A stretch of DNA of 64,000 nucleotides from Algimonas arctica (GCF_014652695.1 NZ_BMZH01000001.1:248001-312000); one strand, 5' to 3'; shown: positions 45,949 through 55,192, counted from the first letter of the stretch. The notes: generated from the letters alone by a model not told the origin. Made by a program: numbers and translations.

Positions 45949-46437
45949 ATGAGCGAGCCTAATGACTTACAAACCATATTAGATTCGTTAAGAACTTTTT
46001 TAGCGGCTTCTTGGTCGTCATCTATGAAATTCGAAAGATTTGACCGTTTCGAAAATTTTTGAATTGACTGGCTTCAGGCAAATTGGGAGCTGATGGTTGA
46101 AAGCAGTGTCCTCGACTTTCCAGACTTTCTTGAAATTTACGGCGACGGCGCAGACATTAACGGAGCTAGTTCGCGAATTTTATTCCCCGATAAGTTAGCA
46201 ACGAAAAGAATTATCTGCTGCCCACCTTCTGGTGCTATAATGCAAGATCTTCTTACCGGAGACAAAATTGTGCATGGGAACAGCCATCTTGTCTTTGATC
46301 GTTTTGTAAGGATGACAAAGAGCGGATGGTATGAGGAGGCTCCTGACTTTGATTATATACTTTGCACACAAGGAAGTCGCGAAATTGTCATGCCCATTGA
46401 AACAACACAGTTTGAACTAATCTCTATCGGGTCTTAA
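45949..46437 (+). pseudogene. Interrupted ORF with one in-frame TGA, unknown function
   Basis: From ATG 45949 the frame reads 37 codons, meets TGA at 46060-46062, then continues without another stop to TAA at 46435-46437. The residues around the stop (MKFERFDRFENF, then IDWLQANWELMVESSV) look like one continuous protein of about 162 residues. A TGG Trp codon changed to TGA is the simplest reading. The downstream part (114 residues from ATG 46093) keeps acidic, compact sequence and could be made alone. The DNA is visibly AT-rich compared with neighbours, suggesting transfer. I do not recognise the family. Confidence 0.55.
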
Positions 46438-46760
46438 GCCTTCTTCACAAACTCCGTCTTCAACTTCATCGCGCCGATCCCGTCGATCTTGCAGTCAATA
46501 TCGTGATCCTCATCAACCAAACGGTTGATCCGAACTTTTGTCCCGACCTTCACGGTTTTGCTCGTGCCTTTGACTTTTAAGTCTTTGATCAGCGTGACCA
46601 TGTCGCCGTCTTGTAGCTCATTGCCATTGGCGTCGCGGTAGACTTTGGCCGCGCTGTCGGCGGCAGCCCATTCGTGGGCGCATTCGGGACAGATCAGCAG
46701 CGGGCCGTCTTCATAGACATATTCGCAGGCGCATTCAGGGCAGGGTGGAAGTTCGGACAT
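46434..46760 (-). CDS. PhnA/YjdM-like zinc-ribbon protein
   Basis: 108 residues. It begins [19 protein letters not shown] then ICPECAHEW, two CxxC pairs of a zinc ribbon, followed by the domain [20 protein letters not shown] and [13 protein letters not shown]. This is the YjdM (PhnA) family, once linked to phosphonate use, but its role is not settled. Complete length. It converges with the broken AT-rich ORF, overlapping by 4 nt. Confidence 0.88.
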   Translation of the reverse strand: MSELPPCPECACEYVYEDGPLLICPECAHEWAAADSAAKVYRDANGNELQDGDMVTLIKDLKVKGTSKTVKVGTKVRINRLVDEDHDIDCKIDGIGAMKLKTEFVKKA

Positions 46761-46767
46761 AATAGGA

Positions 46768-47772
46768 TCAGATCAGAGCGAGAGGGATATAGGGAAGACT
46801 GGCGATGATAATTGTCAATCGGGTGAGCATGCTGCGCGCAATGCCAAAGGGCAGGGCGGTGAGTTTGGTGCCGAGCCAGAGGACGAGGGCGATAACGGGG
46901 AACATCCAGAGCGGGAGTATGGCGAGCGACAGGAACGCGGCAGCCAAGAGGAGCACGGCCAGTCCGGCGACGGCTTTGGTCACGGAGAGTTCGCCTGCTG
47001 CAATCGGTCGGTTCGGCTTTTCGTCGCGCCGATCCTGATGAATGTCGCGTAGATCATCAATCAAAGCGAGTCCGGCGACGGTTAGCATCCAAACGACGGT
47101 GGCCCAGACAGGCAGCCACAGGTTTGTAGCAACGCCTTTATAGACTGCCGCGGTAACGAGGATCAGAAGCGGTAGTGGAAACCAGAGGCGCCACGGTCGC
47201 ATGGCCTTGAGTAATGTTCCCAGTTCCGATGTGCGCTCTTCCAAAATTGTGACGGTCTCGCCCGCTGCGGTCCGGGTCTTGGTCGTCCCGTGGGGTGGTC
47301 GCATGCCGTAAGCGCTGTGCGCGACTTTCCACACGGCAAAGTCCTGCCGGCTGTTGCCCGCATAATCGAACCCGTCGGGGAACCGCTCGGACAGGAACGC
47401 GGCCTTATTCTCAGACGTCATATTATAGGTCGGTGACGTGCCGAAGCTCTCGGTGATGAAATCAAGCCGCGCGCCTAAACGGTCCACCAATGATTGTTCC
47501 GAGCCAGAGCAGAGATAGACCTCGCGTCCGTCGGCCACGGCCTGCTCTGACAGGGCGACGATTTTCGGCTCCAATGGCATGACGTCTATGTCGAGTGTCT
47601 CGCTGATCCGTGCGACCATTTCTTGCTTCATCTGCGGTTTGTCGTCTTTTCCGACGCGCGCATAATGCAGCGCTTGGTCCGGATCGCGCATCACGGCGGC
47701 CAGAATCATTTCATGCGTCAGGTCGTTTTTGAGCAATGTCCCATCAACATCCAAAATAAGCGGGCGGCTCAT
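46768..47772 (-). CDS. HAD phosphatase fused to truncated UbiA-like domain
   Basis: 334 residues. The HAD domain (about 1-200) has [27 protein letters not shown] and [19 protein letters not shown]. The UbiA part starts at [15 protein letters not shown] near residue 210 and keeps one Asp-rich region, [20 protein letters not shown], then stops after PYIPLALI, about four membrane helices in. UbiA prenyltransferases need a second Asp motif in the later half; it is absent here, so the fusion is probably C-terminally truncated and may lack transferase activity. Start ATG 47772 overlaps the transporter stop (ATGA). Confidence 0.75.
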   Translation of the reverse strand: MSRPLILDVDGTLLKNDLTHEMILAAVMRDPDQALHYARVGKDDKPQMKQEMVARISETLDIDVMPLEPKIVALSEQAVADGREVYLCSGSEQSLVDRLGARLDFITESFGTSPTYNMTSENKAAFLSERFPDGFDYAGNSRQDFAVWKVAHSAYGMRPPHGTTKTRTAAGETVTILEERTSELGTLLKAMRPWRLWFPLPLLILVTAAVYKGVATNLWLPVWATVVWMLTVAGLALIDDLRDIHQDRRDEKPNRPIAAGELSVTKAVAGLAVLLLAAAFLSLAILPLWMFPVIALVLWLGTKLTALPFGIARSMLTRLTIIIASLPYIPLALI

Positions 47773-48335
47773 GCCGAATCTCGTTCCATCGTGTTCCGAA
47801 TAATCCACCAGATCACGAATGCGCCAAGCATTTTTCCGATGATACTCATCGCGACATTGGGGAGGGTGAACATCCCATCGCGGATCGCTTCCGCGCCGAG
47901 GAGAAAGACGGATGTGTCGATAGGCGCTGCGATGGCGGAGGAGAGCAACACGCGCGAAGAGAGTTTGAGCTTGGTAAAGGTAAAGACGAGCCAATCGATC
48001 ATTTCTGATACGGCGAACGCAATGCCGGACGCCAATGCTAATTCGCCGCCTGATGTGACCCATGTGAGGCCGAGCGCAATGGCCATCGCGAGTAAAACCC
48101 AATGCCCAATTTCGCGTTGGGCGAAGTCGCGCACGACAAGGACAAGTCCGGTGACGATGGTGACGGGGTTGAACATCCATCCCAAGCCGGGAAGCTCCAC
48201 CATCGGCGCCCACGTAAAGCTCCAATTGATAAACGGGATCAGCAGGACATAAACCAATGTTATGATCACGGCCCGCGTCGGGGTGGAGAACGGCTCTTTT
48301 GTGGCGTAAGTCGACATAATTGCGCCTATACGCAT
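47769..48335 (-). CDS. VUT-family (YhhQ-like) queuosine precursor transporter
   Basis: 188 residues with about six membrane helices. The family pattern is WMFNPVTIVTGLVLVVRDFA followed by QREIGHW and EMIDWLVFTFTK with SAIAAPIDTSVFLLG. It takes up queuosine or preQ precursors in related bacteria. The start at 48335 has GGGAGG 6 nt upstream; an internal ATG at 48317 is the alternative. It begins only 28 nt from the divergent folA ATG. Confidence 0.75.
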   Translation of the reverse strand: MRIGAIMSTYATKEPFSTPTRAVIITLVYVLLIPFINWSFTWAPMVELPGLGWMFNPVTIVTGLVLVVRDFAQREIGHWVLLAMAIALGLTWVTSGGELALASGIAFAVSEMIDWLVFTFTKLKLSSRVLLSSAIAAPIDTSVFLLGAEAIRDGMFTLPNVAMSIIGKMLGAFVIWWIIRNTMERDSA

Positions 48336-48363
48336 CACGCGCCTCCCTGTAACCCTCATCGCT

Positions 48364-48903
48364 ATGAATCTCTCGCGCCCTCCCATTCTCGCCGCCATCG
48401 TTGCGCGCTCCACAAATCATGTCATCGGTCGCGATGGCGAATTGCCGTGGCGGCTGCGGTCTGATTTGCAACATTTCAAACGGGTGACCTTGGGCAAGCC
48501 GTGTTTGATGGGGCGTAAGACGTGGGAGAGCTTACCGTTTCCTTTGCCGGGACGCCCCAATCTGGTGCTTACGCGAGACGCAGAATACCAAGCTAAAGGC
48601 GCAGAGGTGTTTACCGACCTTCACGCCATGGTCGGACGCGGGGCAGAGCTGGCGGGATCGCTCGATGTTGACGAAGTGATGATCATTGGCGGCGCGCAGA
48701 TATACAAATCGCTTATGCCGTGGATAGGCCGTATCTATGAGACCGAAGTCGACGTGGTGATTGAGGGGGATGCGTATTTCCCTGAACTGACCGCTAAAAC
48801 ATGGGTTTCGCATGATGAGACGCAGCATTCTGCCGGCAAAGGCGACGACCATGCGTTCAAAACCCGCAGGCTAGACCGCCGATTGTCAGAGTCATCATCT
48901 TGA
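48364..48903 (+). CDS. folA: Dihydrofolate reductase FolA
   Basis: 179 residues. It reduces dihydrofolate made by ThyA. The pattern ILAAIVARSTNHVIGRDGELPWRL, split here as ILAAIVARSTNHVIG and DGELPWRLRSDLQHFK, is clear; GKPCLMGRKTWESLPFPLPGRPN and IIGGAQIYKSLMPWI are conserved. No Shine-Dalgarno is visible before the ATG. The C-terminus is slightly longer than in E. coli. Confidence 0.95.
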   Translation: MNLSRPPILAAIVARSTNHVIGRDGELPWRLRSDLQHFKRVTLGKPCLMGRKTWESLPFPLPGRPNLVLTRDAEYQAKGAEVFTDLHAMVGRGAELAGSLDVDEVMIIGGAQIYKSLMPWIGRIYETEVDVVIEGDAYFPELTAKTWVSHDETQHSAGKGDDHAFKTRRLDRRLSESSS

Positions 48904-48954
48904 AAGCCGTTCACGCCTACGCCACATAGAGCTGGATTCGATTGGAGACCATGA

Positions 48955-50109
48955 ATGGCGGACAATAATTCACCCTGGGGGCCGAAAGGCGGCTCGGGCG
49001 ACAAAGGGAACGGCAATTCGCCGTGGGGAACAGGCGGCAAAGGCAGCGGCGGGAAAAAACCGACCGGCTCCGGCGGCCCGGACCGTTCTGCTGATCTCGA
49101 CAATGTTATTGAGGGTTTTAAAGCCCGCGTGAAATCTGGCGGCCCGCGCCGTCCGGGGTCTGGCGGCGGTGGCGGCGGTGACATGCCGAATTTCAAGCTT
49201 GGACCTTTTGGGCCGCTCGGGATCGTTTTGGCCATTGGTGCTGTTTTGCTGATCTCGACCTCTGTCTATACGGTTGATCAGACAGAACGCGCGCTCGTTC
49301 TTCGTTTTGGTGATTATGTTCGCACAGAAGGCCCCGGCCTTAAGTTCAAACTGCCAAGCCCGATTGAGACAACCTATAAGCAAGAAACCGAAATCATCCG
49401 TAAGGATGCGATTGGCGGCAATGATGCGTCATCGCTGATGCTGACAGGTGATGAGAATATCGTCGATATTGATTTTACGGTTCTGTGGCGGATCAGCGAT
49501 CTCGCGAATTACTACTTTGAAGTCGAAAACCCGGCACAAGCGGTCGAAGCCGTCGCAGAAAGCGCGATGCGTGAAGTGATCGGTCAAAATGAGCTAGAAG
49601 GCATTATCACGACGGATCGTCTGGCGATCACGACATCCGTTCGCGATCTGATGCAGAATGTTTTGGACGAATATAAAACGGGCGTCCGGATCGTCGAAGT
49701 GCAGTTGCAAAAAGCAGATGCGCCTGACCAAGGGAACGTCGTTGATGCCTTCCGCGATGTTGTTGACGCCGCACAAGAGCGTGAAACAACAATCAACGAA
49801 GCCACATCGGTACAGAATGATGTCGTTCCCCGCGCGCGCGGTGACGCGGCTCAAATCCTGCAAGAAGCGGCGGGTTACCGCGACTCTGTGATTGCTGAAG
49901 CTAAGGGTGAAGCCGAACGCTTTAACTTGATCTATCAGGAATACCGCCTCGCGCCCGTCGTGACGCGGCAGCGTATGTATCTCGAGACAATCGAAGAAGT
50001 GTACGCGCCCGCTGAGAAAATCATCCTCGATAGTGATGCGGGGACGGGCATTGTTCCTTACCTGCCGCTTGATAAAATCGGCGCTAATCGCCCGCGTGGA
50101 GGTCAGTAA
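48955..50109 (+). CDS. hflK: FtsH modulator HflK
   Basis: 384 residues. HflK and HflC form a membrane cage around the FtsH protease. The N-terminus is Gly/Ser/Pro-rich and disordered (SPWGPKGGSGDKG), a single membrane helix follows (FGPLGIVLAIGAVLLIS), and the SPFH domain begins with YTVDQTERALVLRFGDYV. GETTINEATSVQND-like TTINEATSVQNDVVPRARGD leads into the coiled coil. The stop overlaps the hflC ATG (TAATG). Confidence 0.95.
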   Translation: MADNNSPWGPKGGSGDKGNGNSPWGTGGKGSGGKKPTGSGGPDRSADLDNVIEGFKARVKSGGPRRPGSGGGGGGDMPNFKLGPFGPLGIVLAIGAVLLISTSVYTVDQTERALVLRFGDYVRTEGPGLKFKLPSPIETTYKQETEIIRKDAIGGNDASSLMLTGDENIVDIDFTVLWRISDLANYYFEVENPAQAVEAVAESAMREVIGQNELEGIITTDRLAITTSVRDLMQNVLDEYKTGVRIVEVQLQKADAPDQGNVVDAFRDVVDAAQERETTINEATSVQNDVVPRARGDAAQILQEAAGYRDSVIAEAKGEAERFNLIYQEYRLAPVVTRQRMYLETIEEVYAPAEKIILDSDAGTGIVPYLPLDKIGANRPRGGQ

Positions 50110-51002
50110 TGAAAAACCCTCGTCTTATAATGCTCGCCGTTCTCGGCGGCGCAATTATCCTCGCAATCGTGGCCTCTCTCTTCACCGTTGAAGAGCATGA
50201 ACAAGCCATAGTCTTCCAGTTTGGTGAAGCGAAGCGGGTCGAAAACCCGTGGGGCGGCGAAGCCAATGCCGGTCTGAAAATGAAAACGCCGTTTATTGAA
50301 AACGTCGTTTACCTGTCACGCCGGAACCTCGAAGTCGATCTTCGTCCAGTTGAACTTTTGGCCGCTGACCAAGAACGCCTGATCGTTGATGCCTTTGTGC
50401 GTTACCGCATCACCAACGCCATCCGCTTCTATGAGAAGCTGCGTGACGAACGCGGTGCGCAGGATCAACTTCAAGCGATCTTTGACTCAACGCTACGCGA
50501 TGTTCTTGGTCGTGTAGATACACCGGAAATTATTTCCGGTCGTCGGAGCGAACTGATGGCTGAAATTCAGTCTGTCGCGGACGGCGTTGCCGAAGCCGAA
50601 GATTTGGGCATCGACATCATCGACGTGCGGATCAAACGGGCCGACCTTCCACGTGAAAACTATGATCGTGTGTTCAAGCGCATGGTCTCGCAGCGGAACC
50701 TCGAAGCGTCACTGCTTCGCGCTGAGGGTGAAGAGCAAGCGCAAGAAATCCGTGCGACAGCGCAAAAAGAAGCTCGGGTTATCCGCGCTGAAGCGCAACG
50801 CCAAGCGGAGGTCATTCGCGGTGAAGGCGATAAACAAAGAAACGCGATCTATGCGTCGGCCTATTCAAAAGACCCCGAATTCTTTGCCTTCTATCGCTCT
50901 ATGGAGGCCTATAAAAAAGGTCTCGGCGAGAACACGACCTATATCTTGTCCCCGGACTCAGACTTCTTGGGATATCTTGATGACCAACGAGGCGGGCGTT
51001 AA
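50109..51002 (+). CDS. hflC: FtsH modulator HflC
   Basis: 297 residues. N-terminal membrane helix (LIMLAVLGGAIILAIVASLF), then the SPFH domain VEEHEQAIVFQFGEAKRV and RRSELMAEIQSVADGVAEA, and RNLEASLLRAEGEEQAQEIR in the coiled coil. Its Gly-containing late helix YKKGLGENTTYILSPDSDFL is characteristic of HflC. It starts in TAATG with hflK. Confidence 0.95.
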   Translation: MKNPRLIMLAVLGGAIILAIVASLFTVEEHEQAIVFQFGEAKRVENPWGGEANAGLKMKTPFIENVVYLSRRNLEVDLRPVELLAADQERLIVDAFVRYRITNAIRFYEKLRDERGAQDQLQAIFDSTLRDVLGRVDTPEIISGRRSELMAEIQSVADGVAEAEDLGIDIIDVRIKRADLPRENYDRVFKRMVSQRNLEASLLRAEGEEQAQEIRATAQKEARVIRAEAQRQAEVIRGEGDKQRNAIYASAYSKDPEFFAFYRSMEAYKKGLGENTTYILSPDSDFLGYLDDQRGGR

Positions 51003-51026
51003 TCTGTCAAACAGGGGCTGCGCGCA

Positions 51027-51233
51027 ATGAGCGCGGCCACTGTTCTGCTCCTCGTGTTCGGCGGCGCGCTCGCCGTCGAGGGCTTGGGTTGGGCTCTCGC
51101 GCCCGACGCCATGCGCCGCGCCTCTGCCGAGGCGATGGCGATGCTGGATTCTCAGCGTCTCTCCCGCCTAGGCTTGCTTTGCACGGCGTTGGGGCTCTTG
51201 ATGATCTGGATCGGTGTGCGTCTCCACGGTTAG
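51027..51233 (+). CDS. DUF2065 small membrane protein (YjeT-like)
   Basis: 68 residues. Two membrane segments (LLLVFGGALAVEGLGWAL and LGLLCTALGLLMIWIGV) around PDAMRRASAEAMAML fit DUF2065, a family often coded between hflC and downstream genes. Function unknown; it may help the HflKC complex. It starts 24 nt after hflC. Confidence 0.85.
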   Translation: MSAATVLLLVFGGALAVEGLGWALAPDAMRRASAEAMAMLDSQRLSRLGLLCTALGLLMIWIGVRLHG

Positions 51234-51320
51234 TCGGATGAGGCTAATCTGACACAATCGTCATGCAAGGTCGGCGTTCGCCGTCTTGGCAAATCACTGA
51301 AACTACCGCACAGGGATGTT

Positions 51321-52724
51321 ATGTTTCGTACCATCTGTCTTGGCTTGACCCTCTCCCTCACTCCGTTCGTGAGCGCGCAGGCGCGACCTGTTCCGGATAA
51401 TTTTGTTGATCTAACAAAGCGCCTGTCGCCCGCTGTGGTCAATATTTCGACGGCTCAAACCGTTGAGTTTGGCAACGAGAACGTTCCGACTTTCCCTGAA
51501 GGCTCTCCGCTCGAACGGTTCAACGATTTTTTCGGAAATCGACCGGGACGTGACGGACGTGTGTCCAAGTCACTTGGCTCGGGCTTTGTGATTGACGCCA
51601 GTGGCTATATCGTGACCAATAATCACGTGATTGAAGATGCTGACTTGATCGAAGTCACTTTTCCGAATGGCGATACGTTTGAAGCGGCGCTGATCGGTCG
51701 GGATCCAGCCACTGATATTGCTGTTCTCAAGATCGATAGCGGCGAAGCCTTGCCTTTTGTATCCTTCGGGGACTCGGACGCATCGGAAGTCGGGGAATGG
51801 GTCATCGCGATTGGTAATCCGCTCGGCTATTCAGGGTCCGTGACGGCCGGCATTATCTCCGCGCGCAATCGGGATATTTCGGCGGGCAATTACGACGACT
51901 TTATTCAGACTGATGTTGCGATCAATCAAGGCAATTCAGGCGGCCCTTTGTTTAATATGGACGGCCAAGTCATTGGTGTGAACACGGCGATTATTTCGCC
52001 GACAGGCTACTCCATTGGACTGAGCTTCTCCGTCCCGAGTGATTTGGCCAAGAGTGTTTCAGCGCAGTTGATCGAGTTCGGAGAAACCCGGCGCGGGTAT
52101 CTTGGTGTCCGGACGCAAAAAGTGAGTGCCGATATTGCTCAATCTTACGGTCTGAAAAGTGCTAAAGGCGCGCTTATTCGCTCACTGGTTGACGACGGAC
52201 CTGCGGCGAAAGCCGGGCTAGAACGCGGTGATTTGATCTTGCGTATTGGCGACCGTGATATTGACGACACGCGCATCATGTTTCGCGCGGTTGCCGAAGC
52301 GCCCATCGATACGGATGTCACAATCGAATATATCCGTAAGCGTAAGCGCCGTACGGCGACGGTGCGTATGGAGCGATTGGCTGAAAACCTTAGCACCGAA
52401 GAAAAGCTTCAATTGGAAGTTGACGCGGGGAATGCCGAACGAACAATTGGTGGGCTTTCTGTCGAAGCGCTAACGGATGATGTGCGCCGCGCCAATCGTA
52501 TTAAACCGGACGTAAATGGGGTTCGAGTCGTCACGATTGCAAAGCGGTCTCGGGCCTCCGGAAAAATCCTAAAGGGCGATATTATTGAAGAAGTCGCGTT
52601 CGAATCGGTCAAGACACCGGCTGAATTTGAAGCGGCGTTGCAAATGGCCTTAGAGACGGGTGAGCCCGTCACCCTTCTGATCAATCGTGGCGGAAATTAT
52701 ATTTTCTTCGCCTTAAACGGCTAG
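51321..52724 (+). CDS. degP: Periplasmic Do/Deg serine protease
   Basis: 467 residues. A signal peptide (SLTPFVSAQA, about residues 12-22) is followed by a trypsin-like domain with the triad: His in IVTNNHVIED, Asp in PATDIAVLKI and Ser in NQGNSGGPLF. Two PDZ domains follow (GYLGVRTQKVSADIAQSYG near residue 260 and one near residue 380). It degrades or refolds misfolded envelope proteins. Placement after hflKC-DUF2065 is usual for alphaproteobacteria. It converges with serB, overlapping by 4 nt. Confidence 0.93.
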   Translation: MFRTICLGLTLSLTPFVSAQARPVPDNFVDLTKRLSPAVVNISTAQTVEFGNENVPTFPEGSPLERFNDFFGNRPGRDGRVSKSLGSGFVIDASGYIVTNNHVIEDADLIEVTFPNGDTFEAALIGRDPATDIAVLKIDSGEALPFVSFGDSDASEVGEWVIAIGNPLGYSGSVTAGIISARNRDISAGNYDDFIQTDVAINQGNSGGPLFNMDGQVIGVNTAIISPTGYSIGLSFSVPSDLAKSVSAQLIEFGETRRGYLGVRTQKVSADIAQSYGLKSAKGALIRSLVDDGPAAKAGLERGDLILRIGDRDIDDTRIMFRAVAEAPIDTDVTIEYIRKRKRRTATVRMERLAENLSTEEKLQLEVDAGNAERTIGGLSVEALTDDVRRANRIKPDVNGVRVVTIAKRSRASGKILKGDIIEEVAFESVKTPAEFEAALQMALETGEPVTLLINRGGNYIFFALNG

Positions 52725-53593
52725 TCTTCAATAAATTCAACATCAGAATACCCTTGGAAATACAGGGCTGTACGTAAGTCTGTGCACGTAATGGCGCTAT
52801 GGGCGGCGGCGGCGACAGCGGGTTTCGCGTAATAGGCCAGGCCCAAGCCAGCCGCCTCGATCATCGCTAAATCATTTGCCCCGTCACCGATGGCAAGGGC
52901 GCGCGTCGGGTCGCCATCACAAATGTCGATCAACGCGTCAAACTTCGCTTCACGCCCCAAAATCGGATAACCAACAGTCCCGGTTAGGGTTCCATCCGCG
53001 TCGACTAGTTGGTTCGCTTGATGGTTGAAAAAACCGCAGGCCGCAGCGACGCGTTCGCTGAAGAATGTGAATCCGCCGGATACGATCAAAGTCTTTGCCC
53101 CGTTCGTTGCCATCGTTTGTGCCAAGGTTCGGGCTCCGGGATTAAGCCGTATACGTTCGTCAAAACAGCGTTGCAGAGTCGATACGGGCAAGCCTTTTAA
53201 CAGGCTGACACGTTCTTCTAACGCGCCTTCAAATCCGATTTCGCCGCGCATGGCGCGTTCTGTGATCTCGGAAACGCGGTCTTTGACGCCTGCGAAATCA
53301 GCGAGCTCATCAATACATTCTTGCCCGATTAAGGTGCTGTCCATATCACAGATCAACACCGTTTTGCGACGTCCTGCGACGGGTTGCACGCAGACATCCC
53401 CGGTGATTTTCGCGGCGGCGAGGATGGCGCGTGCGTCCGCGCTGTCCTTGGCTGTTGAGACAGCTTCGACGGCGCGGCCGGGGGATAGGGTTTTGACATC
53501 ACGAAACCCGAGGGCCTGAACGCCTGCCGCTAAAATGTCGCCGCTGTGGTCCGGGAGGACAAATGTGGTGATCTGTTCTAGGGGCGCAGTCAT
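52721..53593 (-). CDS. serB: Phosphoserine phosphatase SerB
   Basis: 290 residues. HAD-type enzyme for the last step of serine synthesis. The nucleophile loop is LICDMDSTLIGQECIDELA, then LKGLPVSTLQRCFDERIR, TLIVSGGFTFFSERVA and AIGDGANDLAMIEAAGLG (motif IV). About 85 N-terminal residues before the HAD domain form a small regulatory-like domain. ATG 53593 is chosen; the frame extends 32 codons further. It diverges from miaA. Confidence 0.95.
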   Translation of the reverse strand: MTAPLEQITTFVLPDHSGDILAAGVQALGFRDVKTLSPGRAVEAVSTAKDSADARAILAAAKITGDVCVQPVAGRRKTVLICDMDSTLIGQECIDELADFAGVKDRVSEITERAMRGEIGFEGALEERVSLLKGLPVSTLQRCFDERIRLNPGARTLAQTMATNGAKTLIVSGGFTFFSERVAAACGFFNHQANQLVDADGTLTGTVGYPILGREAKFDALIDICDGDPTRALAIGDGANDLAMIEAAGLGLAYYAKPAVAAAAHSAITCTDLRTALYFQGYSDVEFIED

Positions 53594-53612
53594 GACAGGG
53601 CTCGTATAAATT

Positions 53613-54536
53613 ATGGGGCAAGCGATGGAAAAAATTCTCGGGGAAATGCCCCTAGTTGTCTGTATCGCAGGCCCGACGGCCAGCGGCAAGTCGGCCTATG
53701 CCGTTGACATCGCAAAAGCCGTGGGTGGTGAAATCATCAATGCTGACGCGTTGCAGGTCTATGTCGATTTGCATTGGCTCTCCGCGCGCCCAACCGAGGC
53801 AGACATGGCGGGCGTGCCGCATCATCTGTTTGGTTATGTGTCGGGCGACACACTTTATTCGACCGGCGATTGGGTGCGCGATGTGGTCCCAGTTATTTTG
53901 CAGGTCATGGGGCGCAACCGAATTCCGATTATTGTTGGTGGGACGGGCATGTATTTTCGCGCGCTGCTCGAAGGGCTCGCCAATGTCCCTCCAGTGCCGC
54001 GCGATATTGCGAGCGCTGTTGACCTGATCCCAATATCAGAAATGCGCCGCCAAGCCGAAGAGATTGATCCCGCGGCATCGTCGCGAGTTCTTGGCGACGA
54101 CCCGCAGCGATTGGCACGAATCATTGGTGTTCACAGAGCGACGGGTCGCGCGCTCTCGAGCTGGCAAGATGACACTCGTCCGATCATCCCAGCGCAGTTT
54201 ACCCGTCGGTCAGTCCTGCTGCCTGATCGTGTTTCGCTCTATGCGCGGATCAATCAACGATTTGATCAGATGTTAGAGGCCGGTGGGCTGGAAGAAGCAC
54301 AAACCGTCCACGCTCTCGGGTATCCCGCACGCGCGCCCATGCTCAAAGCGATCGGCCTCTCACACCTTCTGTCATATCTCGACGGGGAGTGTGACTTGGA
54401 AAATGCGATAGAGACGGCCAAACGGGATACCCGCCGCCTCGCCAAGCGGCAAATGACATGGTTTCGGAACCGCTGCACCGATTGGACGGTGCTCAAAAAT
54501 GAGGCGGAGAAGGAAATATACGCACAAAGTCTATGA
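53613..54536 (+). CDS. miaA: tRNA dimethylallyltransferase MiaA
   Basis: 307 residues. MiaA isoprenylates adenosine-37 of tRNAs reading UNN codons. P-loop CIAGPTASGKSAYAVDIA, INADALQVYVDLHWLSARPT and IIVGGTGMYFRALLEGLA are typical. The conserved YARINQRFDQMLEAGGLEEAQ and RLAKRQMTWFRNR occur later. The ATG at 53613 has no clear ribosome site; ATG 53625 is possible. The stop overlaps the TVP38 gene start by 4 nt. Confidence 0.95.
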   Translation: MGQAMEKILGEMPLVVCIAGPTASGKSAYAVDIAKAVGGEIINADALQVYVDLHWLSARPTEADMAGVPHHLFGYVSGDTLYSTGDWVRDVVPVILQVMGRNRIPIIVGGTGMYFRALLEGLANVPPVPRDIASAVDLIPISEMRRQAEEIDPAASSRVLGDDPQRLARIIGVHRATGRALSSWQDDTRPIIPAQFTRRSVLLPDRVSLYARINQRFDQMLEAGGLEEAQTVHALGYPARAPMLKAIGLSHLLSYLDGECDLENAIETAKRDTRRLAKRQMTWFRNRCTDWTVLKNEAEKEIYAQSL

Positions 54537-55192
54537 AGGGACCCTTATACGATATCTCCGTGCTGATTGGCCTTAGCCTCCTCGCGGCGCTGCTCGTCTA
54601 CCTCTTTCGAGAACAGGCGAATGCTGCCATCAATTTGATGGGAACCTATTCCGGTACGCCGATGGCTATCGGCGTGGCCGTCTTGATCTTCTTTATCGGA
54701 TCAATTTTCTTTGTGCCACAATGGGCCTTGATCGCAGCAGCAATAGCCGCTTTTGGCTTGGTCGATGGCTCTGCGATTGCTTGGTTCGCGACGATGGTAT
54801 CAGTCACCGCCCATGTATTTGCGGCCCGGGCCTTAGCTCGGCGGTTTGAAGAGCGCCTTCATATTCAGAGGCTCGATTACCTCAGGTCATTGTTTAAACG
54901 AAATAGTGTTCAATCCGGCTTTCTCGTTAGATTGATCCCAACCGGACCCGCTATTTTGGTCAATGTTGCTGCTGGGTTATTCGGAGTTAGCCGAGGCGGT
55001 TTTTTACTGGGATCGGCTCTCGGCGTTATCCCGAAAATTCTCCTCACTGGAATCGTTGCGTCCGAGCTTATTTCCTCAGCGCAAGGCAAACAGTTCAGTC
55101 TCTGGTTGGCTGTCGGGGCGGTCGGCTTGATTGCTCTGTCACTGATGACGCGCAAGGCGCGACCTCCGCGTCAGAAAATCGCCTCTAAATAG
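54533..55192 (+). CDS. TVP38/TMEM64-family membrane protein
   Basis: 219 residues, about five to six membrane segments. FFIGSIFFVPQWALIAAAIAAFG, split as FFIGSIFFVPQW and ALIAAAIAAFGLVDG, and LVRLIPTGPAILVNVAAGLFGV followed by LGSALGVIPKILL fit the VTT/DedA-like family, proposed lipid scramblases or transporters. Coupled by ATGA to miaA. Confidence 0.8.
   Translation: MKGPLYDISVLIGLSLLAALLVYLFREQANAAINLMGTYSGTPMAIGVAVLIFFIGSIFFVPQWALIAAAIAAFGLVDGSAIAWFATMVSVTAHVFAARALARRFEERLHIQRLDYLRSLFKRNSVQSGFLVRLIPTGPAILVNVAAGLFGVSRGGFLLGSALGVIPKILLTGIVASELISSAQGKQFSLWLAVGAVGLIALSLMTRKARPPRQKIASK

Noticed and set aside
46060-46062. Selenocysteine or stop-codon readthrough at the internal TGA
   Set aside because: No SECIS-like structure seen and a Trp codon change explains it. 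Not supported.
47773-48474. N-terminal 230-residue extension of the HAD-UbiA frame
   Set aside because: It overlaps the VUT transporter in another frame, has no family similarity and is low-complexity; ATG 47772 is a natural start.
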